A DNA stretch of 64,000 nucleotides from Cellvibrio sp. UBA7661 (GTDB lineage: Bacteria > Pseudomonadota > Gammaproteobacteria > Pseudomonadales > Cellvibrionaceae). This document shows positions 63,454-64,000 of this stretch, piece by piece. The stretch spans positions 126,132 through 190,131 of the forward strand of contig DLHT01000015.1 in the NCBI GenBank assembly GCA_002483365.1. Direction: 5' to 3'. Both the position numbers and the translations under genes were made by a program. Position 1 is the first letter of the stretch. Each line of letters starts with the position of its first letter. Below the pieces are notes generated by a model. The model saw only the letters and a list, made by a program, of their open reading frames with translations, made no database searches and was not told the origin of the DNA.

Positions 63454-63455
63454 AA

Positions 63456-63722
63456 TTAGTCTTCGATCTCTTCTTTAACGATCTCGCCAGTCACCGGATT
63501 GAAATAAATTTCAACTTTTTGCTTTTCTTTGTTCCAGCCGTAAATTTCATAGCAATTGCCATCGGTCACTTTAAATACTTTGATTTCGTAACCTTTAGCC
63601 TTCAAGTCATCCTGAAATTTAGTTTGATCCAACCACTGGGATTTTTCTACCGTTGTGCACTCAGGGCCGGCAACAGCGAATGGGCTCAATAATACAATTG
63701 ATGTCAGGAGTAATTTGCGCAT
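63456..63722 (-). CDS. exported PepSY-domain protein
   Basis: The 88-residue product has a signal peptide (1-18, AVAG) and one PepSY domain (about 25-85; LKAKGYEIKVFKVTDGNCYEIYGW, cited by position, and a final DP-like NPVTGEIVKEE). Two cysteines (C22 and C57) could form a disulfide. PepSY proteins often accompany di-heme cytochromes, as here, and may act as a periplasmic partner. Confidence 0.85.
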   Translation of the reverse strand: MRKLLLTSIVLLSPFAVAGPECTTVEKSQWLDQTKFQDDLKAKGYEIKVFKVTDGNCYEIYGWNKEKQKVEIYFNPVTGEIVKEEIED

Positions 63723-63840
63723 TGGAGTGTTCCTCTGGTTGAGTAATTTATGATTGGTATTAAACGCAGGACGATTACAAAATATCCACCCACAAGACTC
63801 AAGTATTGCCGTGTAAAGAAAGATTAAATAAGTCTTTCTG

Positions 63841-64000
63841 TCACATAGACCAACTCACCATGCCGGTATAGGCTGTAATCAAAATCAATAACCCGAACGC
63901 AATTCGGTACCAGGCAAAAATCTCGTAGCTATGATTGGCAACAAAACGCACAAGCGTACGCACAGCAATCCAGGCGCTGATAAACGCGGTGATAAAACCG
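63841..64000 (-). CDS. uppP: undecaprenyl-diphosphatase UppP (5' part outside window)
   Basis: A reading frame enters from the right edge and ends with TGA at 63841. The 52 visible residues include FISAW, RTLVRFVANHSYEIFAWYRIAFG and a final hydrophobic helix, which match the last two helices of UppP/BacA. The enzyme recycles the lipid carrier for peptidoglycan. The N-terminal catalytic part is not in the window, so intactness cannot be judged. The 118 bp between it and the PepSY gene hold nothing recognisable. Confidence 0.85.
   Translation of the reverse strand, partial: GFITAFISAWIAVRTLVRFVANHSYEIFAWYRIAFGLLILITAYTGMVSWSM

Overview
The window reads as ordinary chromosome of a gammaproteobacterium. 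Its gene blocks follow Pseudomonas/Cellvibrionales order: metY-rimP-nusA-infB-rbfA-truB-rpsO-pnp, pilMNOPQ-aroK-aroB-damX divergent from a PBP1a gene, and rpmE-priA-ftsN-like-hslVU. A fused bioH-bioC gene, a CBM9-like lipoprotein and a long DUF4397 lipoprotein point to a Cellvibrio/Saccharophagus-type marine or soil polysaccharide degrader. That assignment is inferred from gene content and was not tested by a search. There is no prophage, insertion sequence, integron or CRISPR array. Coding density is high and no gap between genes exceeds 300 bases.

Left part (1-22.6 kb) is the most accessory. It holds a TPR protein cut by the window edge, a PAS-GAF-GGDEF diguanylate cyclase, two exported proteins (DUF2807, DUF2884), tex, yjdM and a set of small envelope proteins. 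Next comes a tightly overlapping six-gene minus-strand operon (18020 to 11862): two ABC exporters, a YtrA-type GntR repressor and a TAP-like lipoprotein hydrolase. It is headed by a perfect inverted repeat with 20-bp arms. A 937-residue DUF4397 lipoprotein with a large internal tandem duplication follows. Divergent from it is an ECF sigma factor/ChrR anti-sigma pair, which has its own recognisable ECF11-type promoter.

Middle part (22.6-40 kb) is housekeeping. The transcription/translation operon runs leftward from an initiator tRNA with a near-consensus promoter to pnp. A leftward biotin operon follows (bioB, CBM9-like lipoprotein, bioF, bioHC fusion, bioD, DUF2459 lipoprotein). Its promoter carries a BirA-like operator over the -35 box.

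Right part (40-64 kb): comF; a secreted trypsin-like protease overlapping an FHA membrane protein; gcvT-gcvH; damX-aroB-aroK-pilQPONM (leftward, type IV pilus assembly plus shikimate genes); PBP1a; a secreted thermonuclease whose start codon lies inside the rpmE terminator; rpmE; priA; an FtsN-like SPOR protein; hslVU; DUF971; a cytochrome b561 with a PepSY protein; and the 3' end of uppP at the right edge.

I found no clearly unprecedented multi-gene system. The best candidates for new biology are the YtrA/two-exporter/hydrolase operon with its unusually long operator, the ChrR-sigma locus beside the DUF4397 repeat lipoprotein, the protease-FHA pair, the non-biotin genes inside the bio operon, and the terminator that also encodes a signal peptide.
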